DNA from: Leisingera sp. M658
Lineage (GTDB): Bacteria; Pseudomonadota; Alphaproteobacteria; Rhodobacterales; Rhodobacteraceae
Direction of reading: 5' to 3'
Length of the DNA: 64,000 bases
NCBI RefSeq assembly: GCF_025144145.1
Contig: NZ_CP083546.1
Span: forward strand, 385,001-449,000
Shown: positions 26,515 to 34,487 of the stretch, in pieces
Position numbering within the stretch: the stretch's first letter is position 1
How the letters are laid out: each line of letters opens with the position of its first letter
Translations under genes and position numbers: made by a program
The notes under the pieces: generated by a model
Seen by the model: the letters and a program-made list of their open reading frames with translations, nothing else
The model's database searches: none
Told to the model about the DNA's origin: nothing

Positions 26515-27396
26515 TCAATCCAGTGCTTTGGCTAGATGCTGCGTCTTGTCGGGATTTCGGGTCACGTAGATCCTGGAAATCCGGCCATCCCGGATTTCCA
26601 GCGCTGTTGCTTGCAGAATGCCGTCCTCTGCCCAGTTCAATATGGCCGGCAGGCCGTTCAACTGGCAGAACCGCCAGCGGTCCGGCGTCCTGCGGCCGGA
26701 TTTGCGAGCAAGCCCTTCAAGCAGCCGCAGCACCTTGTCCCGCCCGTAGATCGGGTTAAGGGCCGCCATTGCCTTGCCGCCGCCATCGGAGATCAGCTGA
26801 ACCTCCTGGGTCAGCAGCTGGGTCAGCGCCGCAGTGTCGCCGGTCTTGGATGCGCGGAAAAAGGCTTCGGTCAGATCGCGTCCCTGGTCCGGGTCTGCGG
26901 GGGCATGCGGCCGAAGCTGCTGCACCTTGCGCCGGGCCCTTGCCGCGAGCTGGCGGCAGGCCTCCGGGGTTCGGTTCAGCGCTGCGGAAATGTCCTCATA
27001 GGCGCTGTCGAAGATATCGTGCAGCAAAAAGGCGGCGCGTTCCAGCGGCGACAGGGTTTCCAGCGCCAGCAGCAGGGCAACGGTGACATCGTGATCCAGA
27101 AGCTCGGTCGCGTCTTCTGTCAGAATCGGTTCGGGCAGCCATTCGCCGGGGTAGGTCTCGCGCCGGGCGCGGGCTGATTTCAGCTGGTCCAGGCACAGAC
27201 GCGTGGTGATCCGCATCAGATAGCCGGCCGGATCCTGCACCTGCGCCTGCGGGGCTGCCTGCCAGCGCAGAAAGGCGTCCTGCAGAATGTCCTCGGCGTC
27301 GCTTACGCTGCCCAGCATCCGGTAGGCGGCCGCAAACAGTCGCGGCCGCGCCTTCAGAAACGCATCGGTTTCGTCCGTTTCGGGGTTTGCAATCAC
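26515..27396 (-). CDS. ECF41-type RNA polymerase sigma factor
   Basis: The 293-residue protein has sigma-2 (RPRLFAAAYRMLGSVSDAED, then ILQDAFLRW) and sigma-4 (LETLSPLERAAFLLHDIFD, then YEDISAALNRTPEACRQLAAR). It also has an extra SnoaL-like C-terminal domain (FFRASKTGDTAALTQLL, LNPIYGRDKVLRLLEG, RPDRWR-type region). A C-terminal SnoaL extension without an anti-sigma factor, plus a neighbouring carboxymuconolactone-decarboxylase gene, defines ECF41. In that group the C-terminal domain regulates the sigma activity. It starts with GTG at 27396 and overlaps the upstream AhpD-like gene by four bases. Confidence 0.88.
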   Translation of the reverse strand: MIANPETDETDAFLKARPRLFAAAYRMLGSVSDAEDILQDAFLRWQAAPQAQVQDPAGYLMRITTRLCLDQLKSARARRETYPGEWLPEPILTEDATELLDHDVTVALLLALETLSPLERAAFLLHDIFDSAYEDISAALNRTPEACRQLAARARRKVQQLRPHAPADPDQGRDLTEAFFRASKTGDTAALTQLLTQEVQLISDGGGKAMAALNPIYGRDKVLRLLEGLARKSGRRTPDRWRFCQLNGLPAILNWAEDGILQATALEIRDGRISRIYVTRNPDKTQHLAKALD

Positions 27397-27857
27397 GCGG
27401 CAGTTGCCTCCTGTCCGGCAGGATGCGGGGTGCGGAAGCCGATTGCAATCCGGTTCCAGGCGTTGATGGTGGACACCACCAGTGTCAGCGCCGCCTGTTC
27501 ACGGGGCGAAAACTGCTGTGCGACCAGATCATAATCCGCGTCCGGCGCTGCGGTGGTTTCAATCCTTGTCAGGGCTTCGGTCCAAGCCAGGGCGGCCTGT
27601 TCCCGCGCGGAATAAAGTGAGGACTCGCGCCAGGCATTCAGGAGATGCATCCTGTCTTCGCTCTCACCCTTCGAGCGCATGTCATGCGTGTGCATGTGAA
27701 TGCAGTAAGCGCAGCCGTTGATCTGCGAGGCCCGCAGTTTCACCAATTCAATCAGGCTGTGTTCCAGCCCGCTGTCTTTGAGCGTGGCTTCAAGCGCCAG
27801 CATCGGCTGAAACAAGTCGGGGGCGGCGGCGAAGTAATCAAGGCGCTGGGTCATCAT
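27393..27857 (-). CDS. AhpD/CMD-family protein, ECF41 partner
   Basis: The 154-residue protein has the CMD/AhpD core: LVKLRASQINGCAYCIHMH with the redox CxxC (CAYC) plus a conserved His. The later region FSPREQAALTLVVSTINAWNR is also typical. Such proteins act as thiol peroxidases or oxidoreductases. Here it is the first gene of a two-gene operon with the ECF41 sigma factor, and an ECF41-type promoter precedes it. This gene is the expected main target of the sigma factor. Confidence 0.9.
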   Translation of the reverse strand: MMTQRLDYFAAAPDLFQPMLALEATLKDSGLEHSLIELVKLRASQINGCAYCIHMHTHDMRSKGESEDRMHLLNAWRESSLYSAREQAALAWTEALTRIETTAAPDADYDLVAQQFSPREQAALTLVVSTINAWNRIAIGFRTPHPAGQEATAA

Positions 27858-27888
27858 TCTGTTCCTTTTCAGATGGCTTCAGGAACAG

Positions 27889-27915
27889 GACGAGACAGCA
27901 AGGCCGTTTGTGACA
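27889..27915 (-). promoter_or_regulatory. ECF41-type promoter (TGTCACA-N16-CGTC)
   Basis: On the minus strand, TGTCACA (27915-27909) and CGTC (27892-27889) are separated by exactly 16 bases, 32 bases before the start codon of the CMD gene. This is the consensus described for ECF41 sigma factors, so the operon is probably self-activated. Confidence 0.85.
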
Positions 27916-27943
27916 TGCCGCCGTAAAAATACACGAAATAAAT

Positions 27944-27967
27944 CGGGGCGCCGCAGTGGGCGCCCCG
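27944..27967 (-). terminator. Terminator of the soeC end
   Basis: CGGGGCGCC (27944-27952) pairs with GGCGCCCCG (27959-27967) around six bases. On the minus strand it is followed by ATTTATTT, seven bases after the soeC stop codon. This ends the sulfonate operon. Confidence 0.8.
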
Positions 27968-27974
27968 GAAGATG

Positions 27975-28862
27975 TCAGCGCTTGCCGTAGTAGAGGCCGA
28001 CCACATGTTCGGCCTGCGCAAAGAACAGCCAGCGCGATACGGCGATGCCTGCGATGTGCGAAAGGACCGCGAGAGCAGCAAACAGATGTTTGACCAGAAC
28101 TCCCTGAACCGGGGTCAGGATCAGCAGCAGGGGCAGGGCAAAGCCCAGCACAAATGCAATCATCCGCAGCTTCTGCGCGTGTTTGCGGCCCACCACATGC
28201 ACAAATTCGCGCAACAGGTAGTTCGACCCGGTGTGCGGCGGCTCAAACGCACGGACCGCGCCGCGCTCGCCGAGGCCGGTGGCAGTGCCGATGTCGGTGC
28301 CGGAGGCCTCCAGCGCGCGGTCGCCCTTGGCCCAATAAGCCAGTTGCACAGCACCTGCGATGGCCAGCAGCCAGGGCGCCACGGCCTCGGCCCCCGCCAG
28401 CAAGGCGCCACCAGCAAGGCTGAAGGACAGGAACATGACCGGTGTCAGTTCCATATTCCAGCGCGGGATGGTTTTAAGCTGGGTATAGATCATCGAGGTG
28501 GTGAATACCGTGGCAAGGCTGAGAGCGGCACCGATCCAGCCCAGCAACGTCCACTGGCTGTCCAGGAACACCGCGCCAAGCGCATAAAGCCCCATGACGA
28601 TGAGGGCGCCAACGGCACAGACACCCTCGCGCGACAGCCAGCTGGTTTTCCACTGGGTGAAAGCGCGCCATGCACGCTCCGGGCGGCCAAGGTGGAAGGT
28701 AGAGGCCATTAGGCCGCCGCAAGCCAGGCCAAAGGCGATGGCGTAAAAGACAAAAGCCACCGTGCCGGTCACTGCGGGCTGGCCGAGGCCAAGGAAGGCC
28801 AGCAGGCCAAAGCCCAGCCCCGACAGGGTGGTGAAGATGATGACGGATGGTGCGGGATGCAT
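27975..28862 (-). CDS. soeC: Sulfite dehydrogenase membrane-anchor subunit SoeC
   Basis: The 295-residue integral membrane protein has about eight helices and belongs to the DmsC/NrfD-like anchors: TLSGLGFGLLAFLGLG, then ACGGLMASTFHLGRPERAW, and a middle MIYTQLKTIPRWN. It would anchor the catalytic SoeAB to the cytoplasmic membrane and pass electrons to quinone. DmsC naming would also fit by similarity. The adjacency to xsc and pta argues for SoeC, part of the sulfite:quinone oxidoreductase. Its start codon overlaps the soeB stop (TGATG). Confidence 0.85.
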   Translation of the reverse strand: MHPAPSVIIFTTLSGLGFGLLAFLGLGQPAVTGTVAFVFYAIAFGLACGGLMASTFHLGRPERAWRAFTQWKTSWLSREGVCAVGALIVMGLYALGAVFLDSQWTLLGWIGAALSLATVFTTSMIYTQLKTIPRWNMELTPVMFLSFSLAGGALLAGAEAVAPWLLAIAGAVQLAYWAKGDRALEASGTDIGTATGLGERGAVRAFEPPHTGSNYLLREFVHVVGRKHAQKLRMIAFVLGFALPLLLILTPVQGVLVKHLFAALAVLSHIAGIAVSRWLFFAQAEHVVGLYYGKR

Positions 28863-29668
28863 CAGTTCGCCCCCCCTGAAGATCGGCCTGAAGATTGACC
28901 TGGAATTTTGTCGAGTGCTTTGTCCAGCCAGCCCAGGAACCCCTGAGGTTCTTCAGCGACTGGCGCCAGCAGCGGAGCGAGGATGTCGATCTCTTCTTCG
29001 ATCGTGTCCTTGGGCCGGGGCGGCAGGTATTTGTTCACCGGTTTGGTGCCCATTTCCGGCATCAGATCCATGCCGCCGCGCTCCGCCACCAGTTTGGAGA
29101 CATCGCTGCCGGGATCGCCAAGGTCGCCGAAATGGCGCGCACCTGCCGGACAGGTCCGAACACAGGAAGGAACTCGGTCCACTTCCGGCAGGTTCTCGTT
29201 ATAGATCCGGTCCACGCAAAGCGTGCATTTCTTCATCACACCTGCGGCCAGGTCCAATTCGCGTGCGCCGTAAGGGCAGGACCAGGCACACAGGCCGCAG
29301 CCGATGCAGTGGTCCTCATTCACCAGAACGATACCGTCTTCGACCCGTTTGTAGCTGGCGCCGGTGGGGCAGACGGTGACACAGGGCGCGTCCTCGCAGT
29401 GCAGGCAGGACTTGGGGAAATGGATCAGCTGCGCTGCCGGGTCCGGCTGGCTGCTGCAGGGTGTGAGCTTCACCTCATAGGAATGCACCCGGTTCAGGAA
29501 GGTGCCCGAAGGGTCGCTGCCATAAGGGTCTTGGTCCGATAGGGGGGCACCATAGTTTTCGGTGTTCCAGCCTTTGCAGGAAATCACACAGGCATGGCAG
29601 CCGACGCAGGTGTCCAGGTCGATGACCAGACCCATTTTGCGGTCGGTCTTGGCGGGAAGCTCAGTCAT
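28862..29668 (-). CDS. soeB: Sulfite dehydrogenase iron-sulfur subunit SoeB
   Basis: This 268-residue protein has four ferredoxin-type cysteine groups: CVGCHACVISC, CLHCEDAPCVTVC, CIGCGLCAWSC and CTLC with CVRTC. It would carry four [4Fe-4S] clusters. It passes electrons from the molybdopterin subunit SoeA to SoeC. There is no signal peptide, so the complex is cytoplasm-facing. The C-terminal tail (PEMGTKPVNKYLPPRPKD) is longer than in DmsB. Start ATG at 29668. Confidence 0.88.
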   Translation of the reverse strand: MTELPAKTDRKMGLVIDLDTCVGCHACVISCKGWNTENYGAPLSDQDPYGSDPSGTFLNRVHSYEVKLTPCSSQPDPAAQLIHFPKSCLHCEDAPCVTVCPTGASYKRVEDGIVLVNEDHCIGCGLCAWSCPYGARELDLAAGVMKKCTLCVDRIYNENLPEVDRVPSCVRTCPAGARHFGDLGDPGSDVSKLVAERGGMDLMPEMGTKPVNKYLPPRPKDTIEEEIDILAPLLAPVAEEPQGFLGWLDKALDKIPGQSSGRSSGGAN

Positions 29669-29694
29669 TGCGTACTCCGTGTGCGGCTTGCGGA

Positions 29695-29741
29695 GCCAAG
29701 AAAATTCGAATTTTCTTGGCAATTTTCTTCGAAGAAAATTG
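29695..29741 (-). promoter_or_regulatory. Two abutting perfect palindromes between soeA and soeB
   Basis: GCCAAGAAAATTC / GAATTTTCTTGGC (26 bp, 29695-29720) abuts CAATTTTCTTC / GAAGAAAATTG (22 bp, 29720-29741). They share the AATTTTCTT half-sites. The pair fills the 79-base soeA-soeB gap and could form hairpins in the mRNA, protect the transcript or be a DNA operator. No direct evidence decides between these. Confidence 0.6.
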
Positions 29742-29747
29742 CGCCCG

Positions 29748-32570
29748 TCATTTGCCTACTTTCCACTTCAGTTCTTTCGGGCCGGTGCCAACGGGCGACT
29801 CCTGAGCAGGGAAGGCCGGCTGGCTTTCCTGCAGGTCAGCCGGGGCGGCGGCCTTTTCGATTTTGACTTTCAGGTCGAACCAGGCCGCCTGGCCGGTGAT
29901 CGGATCCGAGTTGGCCCACCGCATGCCGTCGCCCTTGGGCGGCAGCAGCTCGTGGATCAGGTGATTGAGCAGGAAGCCTTTAGTGGCCTCCGGTGCGTCT
30001 TCTTCCAGCGCCCAGGCGCCTTTGCGTTTGCCGATAGCGTTCCAGGTCCAAACCGTGTTGTCGTTCAAGGCCGCCATCTCCATCACCGGCACGGTGATCG
30101 ACCCATGCGGCGAGGTGACCTTGGCCCAGTCGCCGTCCTGCAGGCTGTTCTCGCGCATCAGTTTGGTCGGAACATACAGCGGGTTGCGGCCGTGCAGCTG
30201 GCGCAGCCAGGCGTTCTGGGTGCCCCAGGAGTGGTACATCGCCATCGGACGCTGGGTCAGCGCGTTGACAGTGAAGCCTTCATTGCCCTGCTGGTCGGTC
30301 TCGTACCAGATCGGCAGCGGGTCCATCACGTCCTTGACCCGCTGGCGCAAATGGTCCGGGGGCTGGCGGTCGCCATGGCCTTCGGCGGCGAGCTGGAACT
30401 TGCGCATCGGCTCAACGTACAGCTGGAACAGATAGGGTTGCGGGCTGTCATAGATACCCATGTCCACGGCCCAGTCCTGATAGGCGGTGTTCCAGGGTTT
30501 GTAATACCCTGCCTCTTCGGGGATGTGGGCCACATGGAAGCCGCCGTTTTCGATGTATTGGTTCAGCTGTTCCGGGTTCACTTCGCCGCGGCCGGTTTTG
30601 CTGCCGTCTGTGCCGCGGAAACCGGACAGCGGGCCAATCCCCGGCTTGCGCTCGTGGTTGACGATGTAGTCAGCGTAGTCTTTCCACTTGGCGGTGCGGT
30701 CTTCATTGGTGAAGCCCGGCAGCTTCATCCGGTTGGCCAGCTGGACCAGCACCGTCTGGAAGCCGCGCACGTCGCGGTCCGGCTCAATCACCGGCCAGCG
30801 GATGGCATCGGCTGCCGCATCCGCCTCGCAGATCGGGCGGTCCAAGAGCGAAATACAGTCGTGGCGCTCCAGATAGGTGGTATCGGGCAGGATCAGGTCG
30901 GCAAAACTCACCATTTCGGAAGAATAGGCGTCCGAGTAGATGATGTGCGGGATCTTGTAGTCGCCGTTTTCATCCTTGTCGGTCAGCATCTCCATCACAC
31001 CTTTGGTGTTCATGGAGGAGTTCCACGACATGTTGGCCATATACATGAACAGCGTGTCGATCTTGTAAGGGTCGCCCGCATGCGCGTTGGAGATCACCAT
31101 ATGCATCAGCCCGTGGGCCGACATCGGGTTTTCCCAGGTGAACGCCTTGTCGATCCGCGCCGGGCTGCCGTCTTCTTTCAGCGCCAGATGTTCCGGTCCG
31201 CGGACAAAGCCCAAGTGCGGGCCGTCCAGCGGGGTATCGGGGGTTGCCTTGCAATGCGGGGTGGGGTGCGCCTCGACCGGTTTGGGGTAGGGCGGTTTAA
31301 AGCGGAAGCCGCCGGGAACCTCAACCGTGCCAAGCAGGATCTGCAGCACATGCAGCGCGCGGCAGGTCTGGAAACCGTTGGCATGTGCCGACACCCCGCG
31401 CATCGAGTGCATGGAGACCGGGCGGCCGGTCATCTTGGTGTGTTTTTCGCCACGGAAGTCGGTCCATTCCACATCCAGCTCAAACGCCTCGTCAAAGGCG
31501 ACGCGGGCCAGCTCGCCCGCAATGGCGCGGATGCGCTTGGCCGGGATGCCGCATTTGTCGGCGATGGCTTCGGGGGCGTATTCATCGGCCAGATAGCGCT
31601 CGGCCATCTGGTGGAAGACCGGGCGGTGGGTGATGCCGTCTTTTTCATAGACTGCCGACAGATCGGGCCGCACGCCGGGCTGGTCGAACGGGGTCAGCTT
31701 GCCGGTGGTGCGGTCGATCACCAGCATCTTGCCGTCGTCGTCCCGCAGGAACAGGCCTTTGTCCGGGCCTTCAGATGCATTCACCAGCACCGGCGCGTTG
31801 GTGTAGCGGCTGAGATAGTCCAGGTCGATCTTGCCAGCCTTCATCAGCACGTGGATCATCGACAGGATGAACAGCCCGTCGGTGCCCGGCGTGATGCCGA
31901 CCCATTCGTCTGCAATCGCGTTATAGCCTGAGCGGATCGGATTGACCCCGATCACCCGCGCGCCGCGTTTCTTGATTTTGCCCAGACCCATCTTGATCGG
32001 GTTGGAATCGTGGTCCTCGGCCACGCCGAACAGCATGAACAGCTTGGTGTGGTCCCAGTCGGGCTGGCCGAACTCCCAGAACGCGCCGCCCATGGTGTAG
32101 ATGCCGGCGGTTGCCATGTTGACCGAGCAGAAACCGCCGTGTGCCGCATAATTCGGGGTACCGAAGCTTTGCGCCCAGAAGCTGGTGAAGCTTTGCGACT
32201 GGTCGCGGCCAGTGAAGAACGCCAGCTGCTCGGGCGCCTCGTGGCGGACCGGCTCCAGCCAGCCCACCGCAATTGCCAGCGCCTCGTCCCAGGAGATTTC
32301 CTTGTACTGGCCCGAACCGCGCGGGCCGGTGCGGATCATCGGCGCCTTCAGGCGCGACGGGGCGTTGACCTGCATGATGCCGGCCGACCCTTTGGCGCAG
32401 AGCACGCCTTTGTTCACCGGGTGGTCGCGGTTGCCCTCGATATAGGCGACCTTGCCGTCTTTCATGTGCACGTTGATGCCGCAACGGCAGGCGCACATGT
32501 AACAGGTGGTCTGCCGGATCTCGTCCGAGACCTTGGGCGACGTGTTCAGGATTGGCTGCTGATGGGTCAT
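29748..32570 (-). CDS. soeA: Sulfite dehydrogenase molybdopterin subunit SoeA
   Basis: The 940-residue catalytic subunit belongs to the molybdopterin oxidoreductase (DMSO reductase) family. An N-terminal [4Fe-4S] motif C-x2-C-x3-C (CYMCACRC) with a later Cys (GVLCAKGSAG) is followed by bis-MGD-binding domains (for instance GVNPIRSGYNAIADEW and LILPDTTYLERHD). There is no twin-arginine signal, so the enzyme acts in the cytoplasm, like SoeA of purple sulfur bacteria. It oxidises sulfite to sulfate with electrons going to quinone. A DMSO-reductase or other substrate remains possible by similarity, but xsc, pta and tauE next to it favour sulfite. Confidence 0.85.
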   Translation of the reverse strand: MTHQQPILNTSPKVSDEIRQTTCYMCACRCGINVHMKDGKVAYIEGNRDHPVNKGVLCAKGSAGIMQVNAPSRLKAPMIRTGPRGSGQYKEISWDEALAIAVGWLEPVRHEAPEQLAFFTGRDQSQSFTSFWAQSFGTPNYAAHGGFCSVNMATAGIYTMGGAFWEFGQPDWDHTKLFMLFGVAEDHDSNPIKMGLGKIKKRGARVIGVNPIRSGYNAIADEWVGITPGTDGLFILSMIHVLMKAGKIDLDYLSRYTNAPVLVNASEGPDKGLFLRDDDGKMLVIDRTTGKLTPFDQPGVRPDLSAVYEKDGITHRPVFHQMAERYLADEYAPEAIADKCGIPAKRIRAIAGELARVAFDEAFELDVEWTDFRGEKHTKMTGRPVSMHSMRGVSAHANGFQTCRALHVLQILLGTVEVPGGFRFKPPYPKPVEAHPTPHCKATPDTPLDGPHLGFVRGPEHLALKEDGSPARIDKAFTWENPMSAHGLMHMVISNAHAGDPYKIDTLFMYMANMSWNSSMNTKGVMEMLTDKDENGDYKIPHIIYSDAYSSEMVSFADLILPDTTYLERHDCISLLDRPICEADAAADAIRWPVIEPDRDVRGFQTVLVQLANRMKLPGFTNEDRTAKWKDYADYIVNHERKPGIGPLSGFRGTDGSKTGRGEVNPEQLNQYIENGGFHVAHIPEEAGYYKPWNTAYQDWAVDMGIYDSPQPYLFQLYVEPMRKFQLAAEGHGDRQPPDHLRQRVKDVMDPLPIWYETDQQGNEGFTVNALTQRPMAMYHSWGTQNAWLRQLHGRNPLYVPTKLMRENSLQDGDWAKVTSPHGSITVPVMEMAALNDNTVWTWNAIGKRKGAWALEEDAPEATKGFLLNHLIHELLPPKGDGMRWANSDPITGQAAWFDLKVKIEKAAAPADLQESQPAFPAQESPVGTGPKELKWKVGK

Positions 32571-32666
32571 GGGCGGGTCCTGTTGGGTGTTTCGGGCGAC
32601 CGTATGACGGAAAGCCTCAATTTGGGAATAGTGTTCTGCGAGGGTTCGGGTTTTTGGGAGGATGGT

Positions 32667-33701
32667 TCAAATATCCGGACCCGGGGCGCCTGCGGCCTGC
32701 AGGATGGTGACGGCGATAATCTGGGTGACGTCTTCGGCGCTGCAGCCGCGCGACAGGTCGTTGGCGGGTTTTGCCAGCCCCTGCAGAACCGGGCCGATGG
32801 CGGAATAACCGCCCAGCCGCTGGGTGATCTTATAGCCGATGTTGCCGGCATCCAGATTGGGGAAGATCATCACATTGGCCTGGCCTGCCACGCTGGAACC
32901 CGGCGACTTGCGTTCCCCGATCGCGGGCACAAAGGCGGCGTCGAACTGCAGTTCGCCATCGGCCTGCAGATCAGGGTGGGCGTCCTGAAACAGGCTCAGC
33001 GCCTCGGTCACCTTGTCCACTGCCGGATGCTTGGCACTGCCCTTGGTGGAGAAGCTGAGGAAGGCCAGTTTCGGATCCACCCGCAGCAGCGCTTGTGCGG
33101 ACCGGGCCGAGGCGGCGGCGATTGAGACCATCTCGGCGGGGTTCGGATCAATCACCAGACCGCAATCAGAGTACAGCATCGCCCGGGCGCCATCGCGGGC
33201 GCCTTCGGGCGGGTACATCAAAAAAAAGGAGGAGACCATGCCCGCATCCGGCGCCATGCCGATCACCTGAATGGCGCTGCGCACCACATCGCCGGTGGTG
33301 TGAACCGCGCCGCCGACGGTGCCGGTGGCATGGCCCAAACGCACCAGCATAGCGGCATAGACCAGCGGGGTTTCGGCAGCGGCGCGGGCGGCGGCGGCGT
33401 CCACGCCCTTGTGCTTGCGCAGGCTGTGGTACTCAGCCGCGAAGGCCTCGGTCAGCCCGGATGTGGCCGGGTCATGAACCGCGACGCCCTCGCTTGCGCT
33501 GGCGCCTTCGGCTTGCAGGGCGGCGGTGACGTCGGTTTGGGGGCCGATCAGGATCACATCGGCGATACCGGCCTGATGCGCCGCCAGGGCGCCGGCCACG
33601 ACGCGGGGGTCAGTGCCTTCGCTAAGGGCAACAACAGGACGGGCGGCCGGGGCTTCGGCCTGCAGCAGTTCGAGGGGCGAGAGTGTTTTGGTCACGGGCA
33701 T
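32667..33701 (-). CDS. pta: Phosphate acetyltransferase
   Basis: The 344-residue single-domain Pta converts acetyl phosphate (made by Xsc) and CoA to acetyl-CoA. Family features visible are LSEGTDPRVVAGAL at the start, YHSLRKHKGVD, HTTGDVVRSAIQVIG and a C-terminal LQGLAKPANDLSRGC. It lacks the N-terminal domains of the long E. coli Pta. The ATG at 33701 is preceded by AGGA; the open frame extends further, but the extra residues look non-homologous. Sits between tauE and soeA in the same operon. Confidence 0.92.
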   Translation of the reverse strand: MPVTKTLSPLELLQAEAPAARPVVALSEGTDPRVVAGALAAHQAGIADVILIGPQTDVTAALQAEGASASEGVAVHDPATSGLTEAFAAEYHSLRKHKGVDAAAARAAAETPLVYAAMLVRLGHATGTVGGAVHTTGDVVRSAIQVIGMAPDAGMVSSFFLMYPPEGARDGARAMLYSDCGLVIDPNPAEMVSIAAASARSAQALLRVDPKLAFLSFSTKGSAKHPAVDKVTEALSLFQDAHPDLQADGELQFDAAFVPAIGERKSPGSSVAGQANVMIFPNLDAGNIGYKITQRLGGYSAIGPVLQGLAKPANDLSRGCSAEDVTQIIAVTILQAAGAPGPDI

Positions 33702-33735
33702 TGGTCCTGTAGCTGCGGTTAGGGGCGTCGGGCGT

Positions 33736-34482
33736 TCAGAACGCCAGCCGCGCAATATTGATCAGCGAAAAGGCGGTCAGCATCAGCACCACCGCGCGCC
33801 GGAACAGTCTTTGCGAGACAGCATGAAAACCGCGGGAGCCGGCCCAGATGCCAAGCCCCAGAATGGGAAAAGCCAGCAAAATGCCGGTTAGCGTTTCCGG
33901 GCCTACCAGCCCGTTTGCGGCCATCACCGGCAGCGCCATCAGGTCGATGCCGGTCAAAAATACGATCATCGTGGCGCGGAACACCGCAGGCGGCACCGGT
34001 TGCGCGGTCAGGAAGGCCGCCACCGGCAGCCCGCCGACACCGGCGCTGTTGGCGATGCCTGCGATGGCGCCGGCGCTCGCGGTGCCATTGCGCCCGACCG
34101 GGCGTTCCAGCTGCCAGCCGCTTAGCAAAACCAGGCTCAGCACCAGGATCAGGCAGGAGATCGCCATTCGCGCCTCATCCTCGCCCAGCCGGGCCATGAT
34201 GGCGATGGCGGGAACAGTGGCGACGGCGGCACCGGCCAGCAGGGCAAAGGCGCGGCGCCAGTCGATATGCGGGCGGATGCCGCGTGCCTGAAAAATGGTC
34301 ATGGCGATTTCGCAGGAAAACACCACCGGGATCAGCGGCAGCGGATTGGTGGTCAGCGCTGCCAGAATGATGAAGATCGCGGAGAACCCGAAGCCGGAAA
34401 AACCGCGGATGACGGCCGCCGCGAATAACGCGGCGGCCAGATAGGCCCCCTGGCCCATTGTCAGATCAAAGGGCAGGGGCAT
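33736..34482 (-). CDS. tauE: TauE/SafE-family sulfite or sulfonate exporter
   Basis: The 248-residue membrane protein has about eight helices and matches the TauE/SafE family (also DUF81): AAAVIRGFSGFGFSAIF at the N-terminus and a second half with AIAGIANSAGVGGLPVAAFL. It is thought to export the sulfur anion left over after sulfonate cleavage. The transported ion is inferred from the neighbouring xsc and soe genes. It begins five bases after the xsc stop codon. Confidence 0.85.
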   Translation of the reverse strand: MPLPFDLTMGQGAYLAAALFAAAVIRGFSGFGFSAIFIILAALTTNPLPLIPVVFSCEIAMTIFQARGIRPHIDWRRAFALLAGAAVATVPAIAIMARLGEDEARMAISCLILVLSLVLLSGWQLERPVGRNGTASAGAIAGIANSAGVGGLPVAAFLTAQPVPPAVFRATMIVFLTGIDLMALPVMAANGLVGPETLTGILLAFPILGLGIWAGSRGFHAVSQRLFRRAVVLMLTAFSLINIARLAF

Positions 34483-34487
34483 CAGGT

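Noticed and set aside
29562-31931. A 789-codon open frame on the plus strand opposite soeA and soeB
   Set aside because: It is the antisense of strongly recognisable SoeA/SoeB coding sequence. GC-rich DNA often gives such shadow frames, and its translation resembles no family.
27975-32570. Naming the three-subunit molybdoenzyme DmsABC
   Set aside because: DMSO reductases of this type carry a twin-arginine signal on DmsA; none is seen here, and the xsc-pta-tauE neighbours support SoeABC.
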